Source of the DNA: JADFGZ01 sp965222345
GTDB lineage: Bacteria > Acidobacteriota > Terriglobia > 2-12-FULL-54-10
Assembly: GCA_965222345.1 (NCBI GenBank)
Contig: CBDCTS010000007.1
Span: 1,550,001 to 1,614,000, forward strand
DNA: 64,000 nucleotides
Direction: 5' to 3'
The position numbers and the translations under genes were made by a program. The notes beneath the pieces were generated by a model. That model did no database searches. It was not told where the DNA came from and worked only from the letters and a program-made list of their open reading frames with translations. Shown piece after piece: positions 1 through 7,888 of this stretch; within the stretch, counting starts at the first letter, position 1, and the number at the start of each line of letters is the position of its first letter.

Positions 1-27
1 AAACTGAGGTTCTATTAGTGCGTTTCA

Positions 28-993
28 CTAGACTGTTTCCTCCGCCCTCACGCGGTCAGAAACCCACGTCTCGAAGCCGTCAATGGTGACTCCGACTGAG
101 CCGCTTCTCTTGGGAAGGTCTTTCAGTTCCATCAATCTGTCCGAGATTGCCTCGACACTGCCGTACTTCCTTATGATCCGCATGTCCACATTGATAATTG
201 CGTCCTCGATCAGCTTGATTTCCGCCTGCACATCCGGGTCGTTCCGGCACGGTCCATCTGCCCGCTGACTGCTCTGCTCACCCCCTCGGCTGCTCCACGT
301 CTTTAGCGCCGCCTCGGCCCGGATTGTGACTTTGTGATCCGCTCCGATTACGACCACGTGGACCTCGATCCCCTTCAACCGCAAAGCCCTCCAAAGCCAC
401 TCATGCGAATCACCCCAGGAGCGCAGTTCGGTATCGGTATCTTTGCCCGGATCAACGTAGCCGAACGTGGCGCTCTTGGCATTGGCAGCGATGGGCAGTT
501 TCAGGGCAAAGTAACGGAGTTGTTTCCCCACGGCTCCCCGATAGACCCGCTTGGGCAACCGCCTGCGGTCGATGCCCAGTAAATCGAAGAAAGTGACCTT
601 TTCTTGCTCGGTGGGAAGCCAAGGAAGCTCCTGGTTCTCCAGAACGTAATCGAGCGAGAGAAGCCGCCGGAGCATCCCGATGTCATCAGCCTGACGGCGG
701 TGCTTTACGTTCTCAATTCCAAGCGCCCGGTAGACGGGTCTGTAGGAAACTCGGATGGCCTTTGCGCCGCCGCGTTTGTTAGGCAGGGGGTATTCCACGG
801 CCAGCTCGCGCTCTACCAGGTCGCGGACAAAGCGAGTGGCCCGTTGTCGGTTCTCAAGGGCGAAGAAGTGGCAGAATTGCGACCTCATGAACACACCGCT
901 GTGCAGACAGACCAGGGCGATCCACTCCGCTTCGCGCCCCTTCAAGCCGAACTGCTCCAGGGCCTTTTCTCGATCGTGAAGATGCTTAATCAT
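28..993 (-). CDS. Hypothetical protein, possible winged-helix DNA-binding
   Basis: I do not recognise a named family for this 321-residue protein. The N-terminal 100 residues (FGLKGREAEWIALVCLHSG, then a basic stretch with RATRFVRDL) look like a winged helix-turn-helix of the kind found in replication-relaxation and conjugative-element proteins. This is inferred from pattern only. The C-terminal half is charged with no clear catalytic motif. There is no signal peptide or membrane segment. It is transcribed leftward, away from the S24 repressor, and lies in a region rich in mobile-element debris, so a role in a mobile element is plausible. About 345 bases separate it from the repressor start, with nothing else recognisable in them. 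Confidence 0.55.
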   Translation of the reverse strand: MIKHLHDREKALEQFGLKGREAEWIALVCLHSGVFMRSQFCHFFALENRQRATRFVRDLVERELAVEYPLPNKRGGAKAIRVSYRPVYRALGIENVKHRRQADDIGMLRRLLSLDYVLENQELPWLPTEQEKVTFFDLLGIDRRRLPKRVYRGAVGKQLRYFALKLPIAANAKSATFGYVDPGKDTDTELRSWGDSHEWLWRALRLKGIEVHVVVIGADHKVTIRAEAALKTWSSRGGEQSSQRADGPCRNDPDVQAEIKLIEDAIINVDMRIIRKYGSVEAISDRLMELKDLPKRSGSVGVTIDGFETWVSDRVRAEETV

Positions 994-1338
994 AGCTACT
1001 CGTCGGTCACTAAGGCCCGGGTGCGGAGAAGTCGATGATGATGCGCTTTCAGATGATGACGACCGACTCGGAACAAGTTCTGAATGAGACCGTGGACTGA
1101 GAGAAATCGTTGTGTATGTTCTATTGATTTGAACCGTCTCATCCGGCGTTCTTGCTGACGCGTTGGCTGATGCGAGGCTTCAGCCCTGTTGTTCTCGTAT
1201 CGACCGGTGCGATGAACGACAGCAGCAAAGACCTCTCGATGCGCTGCCCTATAACTCCGCCGTCAGGGTTTTCATAGAGAACATTAAAGATAAACTTATT
1301 AGTTGCGTCAACGATATAAAGTAGGTAATATCCTATAT

Positions 1339-2064
1339 GTGAGATTGCAAACGGATTACCCTCACAAAAATCTTGACCCGGTGCGCCGCAGAATCCTCGA
1401 ACTGCTCTCGGAGAGCCGCAGCAACCTGCGGATGGCTTCGGTCGCCATCGGCCGAAACGCGGCCTATCTACACCAGTTCATCCACCGCGACACGCCTCGG
1501 GTTCTTGCCGAGCACGACCGGGAAGCCTTGGCTGTTCATCTGGGTTGCCAGCCCGAAGAACTCAAGCACGCGCAGGTTCCGCCTCGAAGGCCGCGTCCGA
1601 AGCCGCTTGCGCCTAAACCGAAAGCTAAGCGGGCTGCGCCCAGGGGCTATGTGGCGATTCCGGAAATCGATGTCCGTGCGGCAGCGGGCTCAGGGGCCTG
1701 GAACGATGAATCCGAACAGACCAAACGGATGTGGCTTTTCGCCGATCCTCTCATCCGGCACGAGTTTCGTGCGCGGCCGGAGGATCTGCGGATGATCACC
1801 GTTGACGGGGATTCGATGGAGCCGCTGCTGTCAAGCGGCGACCGCATCCTGATCGATGTAAGCCAGAGGGTTCCGGCGCCGCCGGGCATCTTCGTGATCT
1901 GGGATGGGATAGGGCTGGTCACCAAGCGGATCGAGCACGTGCCTCACTCCGAGCCGTCGAAGGTGATGATCAAGTCGCTGAATCCGGAGTACGCCAGCTA
2001 TGAACGACTTGCCGAGGAGGTCCGTGTCGTCGGCCGCGCCGTCTGGGTGGCGCGGCGGTTGTGA
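1339..2064 (+). CDS. S24/LexA-like phage-type repressor (XRE-like N-terminus plus self-cleaving peptidase)
   Basis: Predicted transcriptional repressor that cleaves itself after DNA damage, like LexA and CI. The first 70 residues resemble a helix-turn-helix (ASVAIGRNAAYLHQFI). A basic Pro/Lys/Arg linker follows, then an S24 peptidase domain in the last 130 residues. The Ser nucleophile is in GDSMEP and the general-base Lys is in LVTKRIE, with the usual spacing of about 37 residues. The open frame extends to a TTG at 1303, but the GTG at 1339 or TTG at 1345 puts the start next to the conserved DPVRRRILELL region, so I use 1339. There are no phage structural genes nearby, so it probably controls an integrated element that has partly decayed. 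Confidence 0.8.
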   Translation: MRLQTDYPHKNLDPVRRRILELLSESRSNLRMASVAIGRNAAYLHQFIHRDTPRVLAEHDREALAVHLGCQPEELKHAQVPPRRPRPKPLAPKPKAKRAAPRGYVAIPEIDVRAAAGSGAWNDESEQTKRMWLFADPLIRHEFRARPEDLRMITVDGDSMEPLLSSGDRILIDVSQRVPAPPGIFVIWDGIGLVTKRIEHVPHSEPSKVMIKSLNPEYASYERLAEEVRVVGRAVWVARRL

Positions 2065-2120
2065 GATACGCGGGGGGTGGGAAAGCCTTCATCTTTCGTG
2101 AGATTCTCTTTCCCTTTTGC

Positions 2121-2146
2121 TGATACAAAAAAGGCCGGTCAGGCCA
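2121..2146. repeat. Solo IS3-type terminal repeat
   Basis: The stretch TACAAAAAAGGCCGGTCAGG closely matches the outer end of the truncated IS3 element at 7815-7839 (TACAAAAAGGGCCGGTCAGG). The preceding bases are also similar (GATTCTCT before both). A third, inverted copy lies at 21631-21655. This is probably an IS scar, and it explains why the HIT gene next to it is cut short. The rest of 2065-2300 has no recognisable gene. Confidence 0.55.
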
Positions 2147-2300
2147 CAAATGATTGATAATATTGGCAGTATTTCTGAGCGTCACCACCAGTTGGCCGGA
2201 CCTTCTTCGCTGTCCGTTCAGAGGTTGAGAATCAATTCCGTTGAGATTGAACTCGAAGATCATTCGCAGCATGAGTGACCTTTCGCTTGAGAGATCTAAT

Positions 2301-2465
2301 TGAGTAGGGAAAGAGATTGAGCAGGACGAAATTGTTGACGCCGCGATACAAGACGAGGTTTCACTCGTCGTCGTTTTCCTGCATTTTAAGGCAGAAGACG
2401 CAGTCCTCCTGGGGCACGGCCTGGGTCACGTACCAGTACCGCCACGGACTCCACAGATAATCCAT
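2301..2465 (-). pseudogene. Truncated HIT-family hydrolase gene with in-frame stop
   Basis: Read leftward from ATG 2465 the frame gives MDYLWSPWRYWYVTQ and then EDCVFC, the typical N-terminus of HIT nucleotide hydrolases. After codon 34 there is a TGA at 2361-2363. The same frame then continues with NLVLYRGVNNFVLLNLFPYS, which is HIT-like up to about 2301. Homology stops before the HxHxH catalytic motif, where IS-derived sequence begins. The gene is therefore broken twice, by a nonsense codon and by a 3' truncation. It lies just downstream of the HU gene and on the same strand. Confidence 0.7.
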
Positions 2466-2518
2466 GCTGCCGAAATCCCCGAATTTCCGAGCGGCCGCAT
2501 GGCGGAAAATCCAAAGGC

Positions 2519-2830
2519 CTACATTGGAGAGGTGCTCACCTTCGGCTCGGATTTCGAACCGTTGATGAGGTCCTTCAAGTCTTTGCTGGGTTTGAAATAC
2601 GGAACCTTCTTGGGAGGAACCTTCACGCGTGCGCCGGTCTTAGGGTTGCGCCCGACTCGGGACTGCCGCTGTCGGGTGCGGAAGCTGCCGAACCCGCGAA
2701 TCTCGATCTTATCGGAGGCGTGGAGGGCTCCGACGATGCTTTCTAAGATGGTTTCTACAATGAGTTCTGAATCTTTACGAGTCATTTCCACGGCGCGGGA
2801 AACCTCGACAATCAGATTAGCCTTCGTCAT
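2519..2830 (-). CDS. HU/IHF-family DNA-binding protein
   Basis: A 103-residue nucleoid-associated protein that bends DNA as a dimer. The sequence runs MTKANLIVEVSRAVEM through the alpha-helical body to the signature GFGSFRTRQRQSRVGRNPKT, followed by KVPPKKVPYFKPSKDLKDLI, where the DNA-intercalating Pro arm lies. Length and all core motifs are normal for HU. A purine-rich ribosome binding site (GAAGGGG) precedes the ATG. The truncated HIT gene follows on the same strand, so the pair may once have been an operon. Assignment to HU versus IHF subunit is not possible from sequence alone. Confidence 0.93.
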   Translation of the reverse strand: MTKANLIVEVSRAVEMTRKDSELIVETILESIVGALHASDKIEIRGFGSFRTRQRQSRVGRNPKTGARVKVPPKKVPYFKPSKDLKDLINGSKSEPKVSTSPM

Positions 2831-2918
2831 AAGTCATTCCCCTTCTTCGTGATCCTTCATCCATCGAGGAAAGTTCGGTTTCGAGATGCAAGAAACAGGA
2901 TCACCGGGCGGAGGCCCT

Positions 2919-2943
2919 AACCGGAATTTCCTTTTTGGCCCTC
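2919..2943. repeat. GGATTTCCTTTTTGGCC-type dispersed repeat, copy 1
   Basis: The core AATTTCCTTTTTGGCC recurs with one or two changes at 12954-12972 and 15488-15506. The 15.5 kb copy lies just outside the C-terminal end of an IS1380-type transposase remnant, so these may be IS1380 termini left after loss of the element. The assignment to IS1380 is an inference. Confidence 0.4.
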
Positions 2944-3140
2944 CGGCGATTGAAAATATACACCCACTTGGGTGCAACCGAGTACACTTATATCTCCAGG
3001 TGGGTACACTGACTGACCAAAACCTCTCCATAGCCCCTGAGTACTCGTCTCCGGGTCATCCAGAAGCTGTTTTTTCAGACACATCTCCATTCCTGCTGGT
3101 ACAAAAATCCCTGCCGGGTCAAGCGATGTAGACTCTCTCA

Positions 3141-3248
3141 CTAGGATTGGTACAAAAAATCGGTCTGTTCACTGCGAGCGGTTAGTTCGCCCAATTGTTG
3201 CAGGCGTTGAGAGATTTCATCAGGCAAGCGAAGGGATACAGCGCCCAT
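3141..3248 (-). pseudogene. Truncated ribbon-helix-helix antitoxin fragment
   Basis: A 35-residue reading frame, too short for most gene callers: MGAVSLRLPDEISQRL, then QLGELTARSEQTDFLYQS. The beta-strand/helix pattern matches the DNA-binding N-terminus of RelB/ParD/CopG-type antitoxins. A good ribosome binding site (AAGGAGAA) sits 8 bases upstream of the ATG, which supports a once-real gene. The stop interrupts the second helix and no toxin gene follows. I infer a toxin-antitoxin locus cut by rearrangement. The stop region carries a TTGGTACAAAAA motif resembling the IS3 end at 7.8 kb. Confidence 0.6.
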
Positions 3249-3310
3249 GGGGTGTTCTCCTTTGTATTTGATGATCCACAAGTATCTCTTTCGTCTACCT
3301 GAGAACGCGA

Positions 3311-3415
3311 TTGGCCATCATTGCCTCGGTCATCCAAACGGCCAAGGCCAACTGCATCAACTCTTTGCTTATCTCAAGGGTGTCCTGGAACGAACGACGG
3401 AGCGGAGCGCAGTCG
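3311..3415 (+). pseudogene. IS66-like transposase C-terminal remnant, frameshifted
   Basis: The frame from 3311 reads AIIASVIQTAKANCIN. After a shift, the next frame continues with LFAYLKGVLERTTE. Joined, they match the C-terminal pattern of IS66 TnpC transposases (AxIASLIxTxKLNG followed by xAYLxDVLxR). Neither frame is open on both sides and there are no detectable ends. This is family knowledge applied to about 30 residues, so confidence is moderate. Confidence 0.45.
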
Positions 3416-3589
3416 GCTTCAGCAACACAGAGAAACAAGCCCGGTCACAAAAGGGGGCTAAACGTCCTTGAGAGAGAACTAGCAGCTGGGGCCATAGTCT
3501 CGATCCGGCGTCATATCTCCAGCCTCCAGAAGGAGGGATGTTTGCCGCAAAACTCTCATCCGCACTGGTTCAGTTTTCTGGGAACCCAT

Positions 3590-3820
3590 CACCGGATGCG
3601 GTACACTCAACACACGACCAGAAGACACTGCCCATGCAGCTCGCTGCAATGCGGGACTATGCAAAGAGGAGGCGTTGGGCCATCGAGGTTCACGACGTGG
3701 GATCTGGGGCCACGACACGCCTCAGAGAGAGATGCTCATCAAGGCGGCCCGGCGGCGGAGAGATTGATCTCGTTCTGGTCTGGCGACCCGATCGCTTGGG
3801 GCGATCGGCGCTACGGATGC
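3590..3820 (+). pseudogene. Serine recombinase (resolvase) N-terminal fragment, frameshifted
   Basis: One frame gives STHDQKTLPMQLAAMRDYAK and then VHDVGSGATT, typical of the resolvase/invertase catalytic domain. The alternative frame supplies REMLIKAARRR, and the first frame then resumes with IDLVLVWRPDRLGRS, the conserved motif around the arginines. At least one insertion or deletion near 3740-3770 breaks the gene. Both the N-terminal serine region and the whole DNA-binding C-terminus are missing. It ends abruptly just before the Nramp-like gene, so the junction is a recombination point. Confidence 0.7.
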
Positions 3821-3851
3821 CGGTGCCTGGATGGAGGAAGAGGAAGCGGAG

Positions 3852-5069
3852 ATGACCCGGTTGCGATTCGGACCTGGCCTGCTGGTCACTGCGGCGTTTA
3901 TCGGTCCCGGGACCCTCGTCACCGCCAGCCGCGCAGGGGCGGGCTACGGCGTGACACTCCTGTGGGCCGTCCTGTTCTCGGTGGCCGCCACCGGCATTCT
4001 CCAGGACATGGCGGCCCGCGTGGGCCTCGCCGGCCGGCGCGGGCTCGCGGAAGCCATCCACGACAGCTTTGCCAACCGGTGGATCAGGGTGGGGGCACTC
4101 GGCCTCATCGCGGGGACGATCCTGGTGGGCACCGCCGCGTTTCAGACCGGTAACCTGATCGGGGCGGCGCTGGGCCTGAACCTGCTGTCGGGGCTGCCGG
4201 CGGGGGTGCTGGCGCTCAGCGTCGGCGGGCTGGCCGCCGGGGTGTTGATGACCGGGACCTATCGGACGATCCAGAACACGCTGGTCGGACTGGTCGGACT
4301 GATGAGCATCGTGTTCTGCGCGGTTGCGGTGCTCACCGCCCCGGACCTCGGCGACCTGATTGCCGGGATCCTGATTCCTCGCCTCCCTCCCGGCTCGCTG
4401 CTGACCGTCTTGGCGCTCATCGGCACGACCTTCGTCTCCTACAACCTGTTCCTGCACGCCAGCACCGTGCTGGAACGCTGGCCCGACGCCGGCCGCAACG
4501 ACGAGAACCTGCGGGAAAGCCGCCGGGACACGGTGTTCGCAGTAGCCCTCGGCGGCCTCATCACAGCGGCGGTCGTCGTCGCCTCCGCCCCGCTCCTCGG
4601 CCAGGGCGCGGACGCGGCCAACGCTGCCGCGGTTGCCGACCAGTTGGCCCCGCTCCTCGGGCGCGCCGCGCCAGTCTTCTTTGGCCTCGGGCTCTTCGCC
4701 GCCGGGCTGACCTCGGCAATCACCGCCCCGCTCGCTGCCGCGTATGCGGCCAGTGGCGCGCTCGGCTGGCCTCCGGACCTTCGGAGCGGCCGGTTCCGGC
4801 TGCTCTGGGGCCTCGTGCTCGCGACCGGCGTGGTCTGCGCCATCACGCTCGGCGGCGCTCCCTACCAGGTCATCCTGCTGGCGCAGGCGGGCAACGGCAT
4901 CGTGCTCCCGCTGATTCTGATCCTGCTGCTCATTGTCGTCAACAAGACCAGGATCATGGGACCCCACCGCAACTCGCGGCTTGCCAATGTCCTGGGCGCA
5001 ATCGTCGTGCTAGTGATCTCAGGGCTGTCGCTGCTGCAACTGGCCCGGGTGCTGGGGCTTGTCGGATAG
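3852..5069 (+). CDS. Divergent Nramp-family membrane transporter
   Basis: A polytopic inner-membrane protein of 405 residues with about 11 hydrophobic helices and an Nramp-like layout. The first helix carries FIGPGTLVTASRAGAGYG where classical Nramp/MntH proteins have DPGN. The helix 6 region reads FVSYNLFLHAS where classical members have a Met-Pro-His motif. The Asp, Asn, Met and His ligands for Mn/Fe are therefore replaced, so the substrate is unlikely to be the usual Mn2+/Fe2+ (inference). The ATG at 3852 follows a purine-rich GGAAGCGGAG; an earlier in-frame ATG is at 3831. The gene is much richer in G+C than its flanks and starts right after a broken resolvase, which suggests transfer as cargo. 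Confidence 0.8.
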   Translation: MTRLRFGPGLLVTAAFIGPGTLVTASRAGAGYGVTLLWAVLFSVAATGILQDMAARVGLAGRRGLAEAIHDSFANRWIRVGALGLIAGTILVGTAAFQTGNLIGAALGLNLLSGLPAGVLALSVGGLAAGVLMTGTYRTIQNTLVGLVGLMSIVFCAVAVLTAPDLGDLIAGILIPRLPPGSLLTVLALIGTTFVSYNLFLHASTVLERWPDAGRNDENLRESRRDTVFAVALGGLITAAVVVASAPLLGQGADAANAAAVADQLAPLLGRAAPVFFGLGLFAAGLTSAITAPLAAAYAASGALGWPPDLRSGRFRLLWGLVLATGVVCAITLGGAPYQVILLAQAGNGIVLPLILILLLIVVNKTRIMGPHRNSRLANVLGAIVVLVISGLSLLQLARVLGLVG

Positions 5070-5272
5070 TCCCGAACGTTGCCTATCTTCTTGCCAGAAC
5101 CGGAACGGATTTTCTTTCCAGCCGATTCCTTCGCCCACTTCACCAGCCGGGAGTAAGGGAGGATTCGCAAGGTCGGGCGACGAGCACTCGCACCGAGATG
5201 GAATCGTGCAACAGCGCCTTTTCATACGGCAAACAGTGTATCGGAATTAAGCGGGCTAGCCGTAGGCGTTAC

Positions 5273-5284
5273 GAGCGAAAGCAG
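5273..5284. repeat. GAGCGAAAGCAG repeat, copy 1
   Basis: The 12-mer GAGCGAAAGCAG also occurs at 12080-12091 and 17814-17825, each time followed by a short spacer and a run of C. The other two copies lie 75-80 bases before tRNA gene fragments. It may be a mobile-element end or an integrase site; the function is unknown. Confidence 0.4.
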
Positions 5285-5320
5285 ACGCCCCAAAACCGTG
5301 TCGCTGGCGAATTACTAATT

Positions 5321-5339
5321 AGGCCCTCAAAGAGGGCCT
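5321..5339. terminator. Perfect 8-bp hairpin between convergent genes
   Basis: AGGCCCTC-AAA-GAGGGCCT forms a perfect 8-bp stem with a three-base loop between the convergent Nramp gene and the leftward gene ending at 5382. There is no T run on either side, so termination is plausible but not certain. The rest of 5070-5381 shows no gene. Confidence 0.5.
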
Positions 5340-5381
5340 TCTGGAGAAACGGAAGCGCGTTCTTAGTCAGCCGGATCGCTG

Positions 5382-6008
5382 CTATTCATTCGGACCGCGA
5401 TGCGCGGTGGCGTCCTGGTCGACGCAGTCTTCCTCTTCATAGGTCATGCCGTGGCGACCGGGAACCTTTCGGGTGGGACCGGGCTTGTAGCTGGAACAGG
5501 ACAGAGGTCCGTAACAGAAGGTTTCCGTCCTGTAGCGCCGTCGGTCGGGGTTCCATTGGTCGATGATCATTTCCACAGCCATGGCACAGCCCCAGATACA
5601 GCTATTACATTTGGAATCGTAGGTCGTTACCGCCAGGCGCCGATGCCCGCGCTCGCGATAGGCGGGCAACGGAGGAGGCACTCCATGCCATGGCGCCGCT
5701 AAGGCCTGCTCTTCTCCACGCCGGATCAGTTTCAGTTTGCTGACTCTATAGATGTCGGCGGTTTCGAGTCGCGGATCCGCAACCCGATGCCCCAGCCCTT
5801 CGACGAGGTCACCCATTCGGAATTGGTGTTTGGCGTGGGTTCCGGAGCCAATACCGACTCGAAATTCAGCAGAAACTCCGCCGACTGTTCCCTCCATCCG
5901 CAACAGGTAACCCAGATAAGTGTGGCTCCGTTCATCGAAAGAACGGGTCAGACGAATTCGAGGTTGGACCGAAGTGACAGCCCCAGACCATGAAATCTTT
6001 TCGTTCAT
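5382..6008 (-). CDS. Conserved hypothetical protein with C-terminal cysteine cluster
   Basis: About 208 residues from the ATG at 6008 (MNEKISWSGAVTSVQPRI). The open frame runs further upstream, into the flank of the adjacent IS, but those extra residues look non-native. The N-terminal half resembles a small beta domain (RLTRSFDERSHTYLGYLL, then HAKHQFRMGDLVEG). The C-terminal half has CNSCIWGCAMAVEMI, a Cys in TETFCYGPLSC, and a final EEDCVDQDATAHR. Five to six closely spaced cysteines suggest a metal site, possibly Fe-S or zinc. I recognise the pattern from uncharacterised bacterial proteins but know no function. The IS at 6026-7200 abuts its 5' end, so its promoter may be lost. Confidence 0.6.
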   Translation of the reverse strand: MNEKISWSGAVTSVQPRIRLTRSFDERSHTYLGYLLRMEGTVGGVSAEFRVGIGSGTHAKHQFRMGDLVEGLGHRVADPRLETADIYRVSKLKLIRRGEEQALAAPWHGVPPPLPAYRERGHRRLAVTTYDSKCNSCIWGCAMAVEMIIDQWNPDRRRYRTETFCYGPLSCSSYKPGPTRKVPGRHGMTYEEEDCVDQDATAHRGPNE

Positions 6009-6025
6009 CGACAGTTCGTTCGAGT

Positions 6026-7200
6026 TTTCAAAGTTTGGCGATCCGGAGTCAGGCGGCAATGGGCGTTTGATATAAACCTCCACAATGTCGTCGCCATCGG
6101 TAGAAGCCGAAGCTCAGAGGGACCTTCGGGCCGGACGTCTCCTGCGGCCTACATCCTGCAGGTGCTGAATGCGTCCGATGGTGGTTGTAGTAGTCTTGGA
6201 AATCGAGCAGCTTGTTCTCCAGGTCCGCCGTGGTCCAGAACAACATGCGATCCAAATACTCGCGTGGAATCGTGCCGATCAGCCGTTCCACAAAGGGATG
6301 GGACAGGGGAACATAGGGAACGATCTTGATTTCGGTCACCTCCAGGATCCGCAGATTGGCTTGCCACTGCCCCAACCGATAAAGTGGATCATGGTCGGAG
6401 CTGAGGTACTTTGGCATCCAGGGTTGCCATCGAATGGCGCGGTTGAACATGCGGCAAAGTGCGACTCCATTGACGGTTCCGGCGTGGACGCCGAACCCCA
6501 TGATCCGGCGAGTGTATTGATCCATGACGACCAAGACCCAGTGGGTCCGCAATGTGGCCGATTCGCACCGGAACAAATCTAGACTCCAGAGGCTGTCTTT
6601 CAGGTGTCCAATGAAGGTCACCCAGGATGGACCACCGGAGTCCTTTTTCGGCCGATAGTGGCTGGCGAGAATCCTTCGAACAACGTCTTTGTCGATGGGG
6701 ATGTCGAAAGCCACGGCAATCTGCTGAGCGATTCGCGGGCAGCCCCAGGTGGGATTGCGCTGCTTCATCTGGACAACAGCGTCGATGAGTTCTTTGTTGG
6801 GTCCGTTTGGTCCGGGCTTAGGCCGGTGCTTGGATGAAAAGAGCAGGCGATATTTTCGGTTCCTCAGAGCCCGGTGGAGGCCCAAAAGAGTCGAAGGCTT
6901 CAGCACGATTGCTGAACGAATCAGGCGGGCGGGGCGAATGAAGAGAGCACACAAACCGGCGACAAGGCGATCTGAGGTGCGTAGATTGAGTGACCGCTGC
7001 CGCAAACGATGGAGGATCAGAAGTTGTTGCTTGACGAGAACGGACTCAGCCACCACAGAACGGATGCCACCCGGACCTGCAAGTCGGGCAAGAGTAACGA
7101 TTAAATGAACGAAAAGGATGACAAGATCACGCATCTTGGCATTCTATCAAATCTTGAAAATGGCAGAAAATTGGCCCCTTTTAGCAATTCGCCAGGGACA
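6026..7200 (-). mobile_element. Insertion sequence with integrase-core transposase
   Basis: The right end is sharp. At 7200/7201 the IS3 orfB reading frame is interrupted, and the leftward sequence begins TGTCCCTGGCGAATTGC. A degenerate match (GATCGCCAAACTTTG) near 6026 may be the other end. No target duplication could be identified. The element disrupts the older IS3 copy and abuts the Cys-cluster gene. Confidence 0.6.
6049..7134 (-). CDS. DDE transposase, integrase core (rve) type
   Basis: 361 residues with a retroviral-integrase-like catalytic core. The first Asp is in WSLDLFRCES, the second in LSSDHDPLYR, and the Glu in VERLIGTIPREYLD. The C-terminus ends in the conserved-looking HCGGLYQTPIAA. 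A helix-turn-helix lies in the middle (NPTWGCPRIAQQIAVAFDI). The gene looks intact and may be active. It lies in the IS spanning 6026-7200. It resembles IS3/IS481-like transposases, but I cannot place it in a named family from memory. Confidence 0.85.
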   Translation of the reverse strand: MRDLVILFVHLIVTLARLAGPGGIRSVVAESVLVKQQLLILHRLRQRSLNLRTSDRLVAGLCALFIRPARLIRSAIVLKPSTLLGLHRALRNRKYRLLFSSKHRPKPGPNGPNKELIDAVVQMKQRNPTWGCPRIAQQIAVAFDIPIDKDVVRRILASHYRPKKDSGGPSWVTFIGHLKDSLWSLDLFRCESATLRTHWVLVVMDQYTRRIMGFGVHAGTVNGVALCRMFNRAIRWQPWMPKYLSSDHDPLYRLGQWQANLRILEVTEIKIVPYVPLSHPFVERLIGTIPREYLDRMLFWTTADLENKLLDFQDYYNHHRTHSAPAGCRPQETSGPKVPLSFGFYRWRRHCGGLYQTPIAA

Positions 7201-7470
7201 CCTTTGTTTTTGCGGCACTTTTAGCCCTTCCCGCCGCCAGATTCGCTGTACCCGCTCTTTGCCTACTTGCCAGCCGCCATTCCGCAGCAGCGCTGTGATT
7301 CGCCGATAGCCATAACGTCCGTACTGCATCGCCAGTTCAATCACGGCTCGGGTCAGTTCATCCTCGTCTGGCCGATCCATCGGCTCGTAGCGTTGTGTCC
7401 CTCGCCATTGCCCCAGCAGCCGGCAGGCATGCCGCTCACTCATCCCATATCCTTGCTCGGCACGCTCCAC
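7201..7470 (-). pseudogene. IS3 orfB transposase, 5' fragment
   Basis: The fragment encodes the N-terminal HTH_21-like part of an IS3 orfB: GMSERHACRLLGQWRGTQRY, then YGRYGYRRITALLRNGGW and RIWRREGLKVPQKQR. After KVPQKQR the frame runs into the neighbouring IS. The catalytic core is missing, so it is non-functional. As in other IS3 elements it would be expressed by frameshifting from orfA. Confidence 0.8.
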
Positions 7471-7493
7471 CGCACAACACCGCCGCTCAGGGC

Positions 7494-7772
7494 TCAGAAG
7501 TTTCCCTGGGCCACCTCCCGCAGCACCTGCTTCTCCAGCGACAGCTCCGCCACCAGCCGCTTCAGCCGCCCGTTCTCCTTCTCCAACTCCTTCAGCCGTT
7601 TCGCTTGCTCTCGTTTCAACCCGCCGTATTCCTTCCGCCAGCGGTAGTAGGTCTGCGTGTGTATCTCCGCTTCCTGGCAGGCCTGCGGCGCGGTCTTCCC
7701 GTTCGCCATCTGCACCTCAATCTGCCGTAGGATCGTTACGATCTGCTCTGGTTTGTAATTCCGGGTTGGCAT
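7494..7772 (-). CDS. IS3-family OrfA
   Basis: 92 residues. An N-terminal helix-turn-helix (YKPEQIVTILRQIEV, then TAPQACQEAEIHTQTYYRW) precedes a leucine-zipper-like coil (LKELEKENGRLKRLVAELSL) and the terminal KQVLREVAQGNF typical of the IS407 group. OrfA normally regulates transposition and supplies the DNA-binding part of the OrfAB fusion. It is complete here, but its partner is truncated. Confidence 0.9.
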   Translation of the reverse strand: MPTRNYKPEQIVTILRQIEVQMANGKTAPQACQEAEIHTQTYYRWRKEYGGLKREQAKRLKELEKENGRLKRLVAELSLEKQVLREVAQGNF

Positions 7773-7853
7773 GACCTGACTTCCTCCTCAAGTGGATTCT
7801 CTCTCTTTCCACTTGGTACAAAAAGGGCCGGTCAGGTCACCTTGAGATAGCTC

Positions 7854-7882
7854 TTGACGAGGTCGCATTACAATAGTATTGT
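7854..7882 (+). promoter_or_regulatory. Promoter with palindromic operator for the NTase/M78/Beta cluster
   Basis: A TTGACG -35 box (7854-7859) and TATTGT -10 box (7877-7882) are 17 bases apart. ACAATAGTATTGT (7870-7882) is a perfect 13-bp palindrome covering the -10 box, inside a larger TTACAA...TTGTAA repeat. The first ATG is at 7889, only six bases after the -10, so the transcript is probably leaderless. The palindrome is a natural binding site for the XRE domain of the second gene (inference). Confidence 0.65.
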
Positions 7883-7888
7883 TGTAAT

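Larger units (their letters stand above)
7201..7839 (-). mobile_element. IS3-family element, IS407-like, truncated by another IS
   Basis: The intact outer end at 7839 reads, leftward, TGACCTGACCGGCCC followed by TTTTTGTACC. orfA is complete. orfB stops at 7201 where the next IS begins, so the catalytic DDE part is gone. The same end sequence recurs as solo copies at 2121-2146 and 21631-21655. Confidence 0.75.

Noticed and set aside
2361..2363. TGA in the HIT gene as a second selenocysteine codon
   Set aside because: The position has no role in HIT catalysis, the gene is truncated soon after, and homologs have no Cys there. A nonsense mutation is simpler.
3690..4967. A 425-codon open frame on the minus strand
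   Set aside because: It is the antisense shadow of the high-G+C Nramp-like gene, with no domain and Arg/Gln-rich low-complexity composition.
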